DNA of 64,000 bases from NCBI RefSeq assembly GCF_030867145.1, contig NC_134428.1, positions 18,765,537 to 18,829,536 on the forward strand. Reading direction: 5' to 3'. The position numbers and the translations under genes were made by a program. This document shows, in pieces, positions 61,967 through 64,000 of the stretch; position 1 is the stretch's first letter; every line of letters begins with the position of its first letter. Under the pieces are notes generated by a model. The model made no database searches, had not been told where the DNA came from, and saw only the letters and a list, made by a program, of their open reading frames with translations. Source of the DNA: Opisthocomus hoazin. Its lineage: Eukaryota > Chordata > Aves > Opisthocomiformes > Opisthocomidae.

Positions 61967-63057
61967 CTGAGCCCAATGACCAACCTGTGCCGGTTGCAGT
62001 CGCCCCCGTAAAACTAAAGAAAGACGCAAAGAGAGCAGATCGCTCCGGGAGGGATGATGATGAGCCAGGGTCATCACGGGAGATAGAGACAGAGATCATC
62101 ACCCGGTCCCTGTCCCTGTGCGAGCTGCGAGACATGCGGAAAGACTTCAGCCGCCACCCAGGCGAGCACATTGCCACCTGGCTGCTGCGGTGCTGGGATA
62201 ACGGGGCCAGCAGCTTGGAATTAGAGGGCAAGGAAGCCAAGCAGCTGGGATCCCTGGCCAGGGATGGGGGCATTGACAAGGCCATTGGGAAAAAGGAACA
62301 AATCCTCAGCCTCTGGAGGAGACTTCTGTCAGGCGTGAGGGAGAGGTACCCCTTCAGTGACGATTTTGTATGCTATCCTGGCAAGTGGACCAATATGGAA
62401 AGGGGTATTCAGTACTTGAGGGAATTAGCTGTGCGGGAGTTGGTTTACTGTGACACAGACGATGAGCAGGTACCCACAGACCCAGATGAACTCCAGTGCT
62501 CACAATCCATGTGGAGGAAGTTTGTGCGGAGCGCACCATCCTCATATGCCAACTCACTGGCAATAGTAGACTGGAAAGGTAAAGAGGCACCAACAGTGGA
62601 TAAGGTGGCTGTCAGGCTCCGGCAATATGAGGAAAGTCTCTCTTCCTCCCTTGTCTCAGCTGTGGAGAAACTGGTCAAGCGACTAGACAGGAATATGTCG
62701 TACTCCCCACCTGTACGGGCCAGTGTCTCAGCTATTAGGGGCAAGCGTTTCTCTGCTCAGGAGAGGGAATACAGAGGCTATACACCCCGGGGCACCCTGT
62801 GGTTTTACCTGTGTGACCACGGAGAGGACATGAGGAAGTGGGATGGAAAACCCACCTCAAGTCTAGAGGCACGAGTACGTGAGTTGCGAGGTAAAACAAT
62901 CACCAAAGGGGATTCTGTTAGGAAAAATGCCGCTCCAGTTTCCAGCAGCCAGCTCTCCAGACCAGGTAGACAGTTTGACCTTGATTCCGATCCTCTGGAG
63001 GGGACCTCCAAGTCATTTTTACAGCAGGTGAGCAGCAAATTCTCTGACGAGGATTAG
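61880..63057 (+). CDS. gag: gag, main part (capsid region)
   Basis: Open frame through the Ala/Pro linker (first GTG at 61906, no ATG at the start) to TAG at 63055-63057. Blocks such as RSLSLCELRDMRKDFSRHPG and EHIATWLLRCWDNGASSLEL are typical of Gag proteins of avian ERVL-like proviruses, and FVRSAPSSYANSLA and LRQYEESLSSSLV mark the capsid C-terminal part. No CX2CX4HX4C zinc knuckle is present, unlike most orthoretroviruses. The C-terminus is Arg/Ser rich. The frame is uninterrupted for over 380 codons, which points to a fairly young copy. Confidence 0.8.
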
Positions 63058-64000
63058 AGGGGCCCTGCCTCCAGCCAGGTGGAGGAAAGGGACAACCGTG
63101 TTTATTGGACGGTGTGGATTTGGTGGCCTGGCACGTCAGATCCACAAGAGTATAAAGCTCTAGTGGACACTGGTGCACAGTGTACTTTAATGCCATCAGA
63201 GTTCAAAGGGTCAGAGTCCATTTGCATTTCCGGAGTGACAGGGGGTTCCCAAGAGCTGAGTGTACTGGAGGCTGAAGTGAGCCTCACTGGGCAGGACTGG
63301 CAGAAGCACCCCATTGTAACTGGCCCTGAGGCTCCGTGCATCCTTGGTATAGACTATCTCAGGATAGGCTATTTCAAGGACCCGAGGGGGTATCGGTGGG
63401 CTTTTGGCATAGCTGCTGTGGAGACGGAAGAAATTAAACAGCTGTCCATCTTGCCTGGTCTCTCGGAGGATCCTTCCGTTGTGGGGTTGCTGAGGGTTGA
63501 AGAACAACAGGTGCCAATCGCGACCACAACGGTGCACCGGCGACAGTATCGTACCAACCGAGACTCCCTTCTCCCCATTCATCAGCTGATCCGCCAGCTG
63601 GAGAGTCAAGGAGTGACCACCAAAACTCGCTCACCCTTTAATAGTCCCATATGGCCAGTGAGAAAATCTACTGGAGAGTGGAGACTGACAATAGACTACC
63701 GTGGCCTGAATGAAGTCACACCACCGCTGAGTGCTGCCGTGCCAGACATGTTAGAACTTCAATATCAGCTGGAGTCAAAGGCAGCCAAGTGGTACGCTAC
63801 AATTGACATCGCTAATGCATTCTTCTCCATCCCTTTGGCAGCAGAGTGCAGGCCACAGTTTGCTTTCACCTGGAGGGGCATCCAGTACACCTGGAATCGA
63901 CTGCCCCAGGGGTGGAAACACAGTCCCACCGTTTGCCATGGACTAATCCAGACTGCACTGGAAAAAGGTGAAGCCCCAGAACATCTGCAGTACATCGACG
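63058..64000 (+). CDS. pol: pol: protease and reverse transcriptase, cut by window end
   Basis: Directly after the gag TAG the same frame stays open for 314 codons to the window edge. It first encodes a retropepsin: catalytic LVDTGA at about 63160-63177, then PSEFKG and the closing ILGIDYL. The reverse transcriptase follows: SPIWPVRKSTGEWRLTIDYR, then WYATIDIANAFFSIPLA (first catalytic Asp), LPQGWKHSPTVCH, and the start of the active-site YIDD at the last bases. No stop or frameshift is visible, so this part could be functional. RNase H, integrase and any env lie outside. Being in frame with gag, Pol would need UAG readthrough. Confidence 0.9.

Overview
This is vertebrate, almost certainly bird, nuclear DNA: spliced exons separated by long AT-rich introns, CR1 LINE fragments as the dominant repeat, and an avian-type endogenous retrovirus. 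The only host gene I can support is FAM20C, the Golgi/secretory-pathway kinase that phosphorylates S-x-E motifs. It lies on the + strand. Its first five coding exons are in the window: 4629-5147, 6977-7149, 16201-16279, 50462-50554 and 52330-52445. Together they hold 980 coding bases, about 326 residues. I found no exon 6 or later by eye, so the catalytic half of the kinase (Asp motifs of the C-lobe) lies beyond position 64000.

Layout. 1-2790 is upstream sequence with nothing I recognise. 2790-4628 is the promoter and 5' leader zone, GC-rich in parts, with a CT tract, a C11-T10 run and a 54-codon upstream ORF. 4430-5310 is a CpG-dense block around exon 1. Intron 1 is 1.8 kb, intron 2 is 9.1 kb, intron 3 is 34.2 kb, intron 4 is 1.8 kb and intron 5 is more than 11.5 kb. 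Intron 3 carries a + strand CR1 fragment (35391-36272), a - strand CR1 tail (48376-48703) and a TAA/TGA microsatellite (42344-42423). Intron 5 carries an older CR1 scrap (58205-58404). From 60547 to the window end it holds the 5' part of an LTR retrovirus, in the same orientation as FAM20C.

The retrovirus shows, in order: LTR (60547 to about 60947), Lys-type primer binding site (60959-60977), an unexpected hydrophobic ORF before gag (61091-61594), gag in two frames (61616-61966 and about 61880-63057), and an open protease-reverse transcriptase frame (63058-64000, cut at the window edge just inside the YIDD motif). Its class looks ERVL/spuma-like (class III), at moderate confidence.

The points most worth a second look are: a frame break inside FAM20C exon 1 at an 11-G run; a GC-AG splice donor on intron 4; the hydrophobic pre-gag ORF, separated from gag by one in-frame UAG followed by CUAG; the in-frame UAG between gag and pol with a hairpin just after it; and the sense-oriented, largely open provirus carrying a perfect CRE upstream of the FAM20C kinase-core exons.
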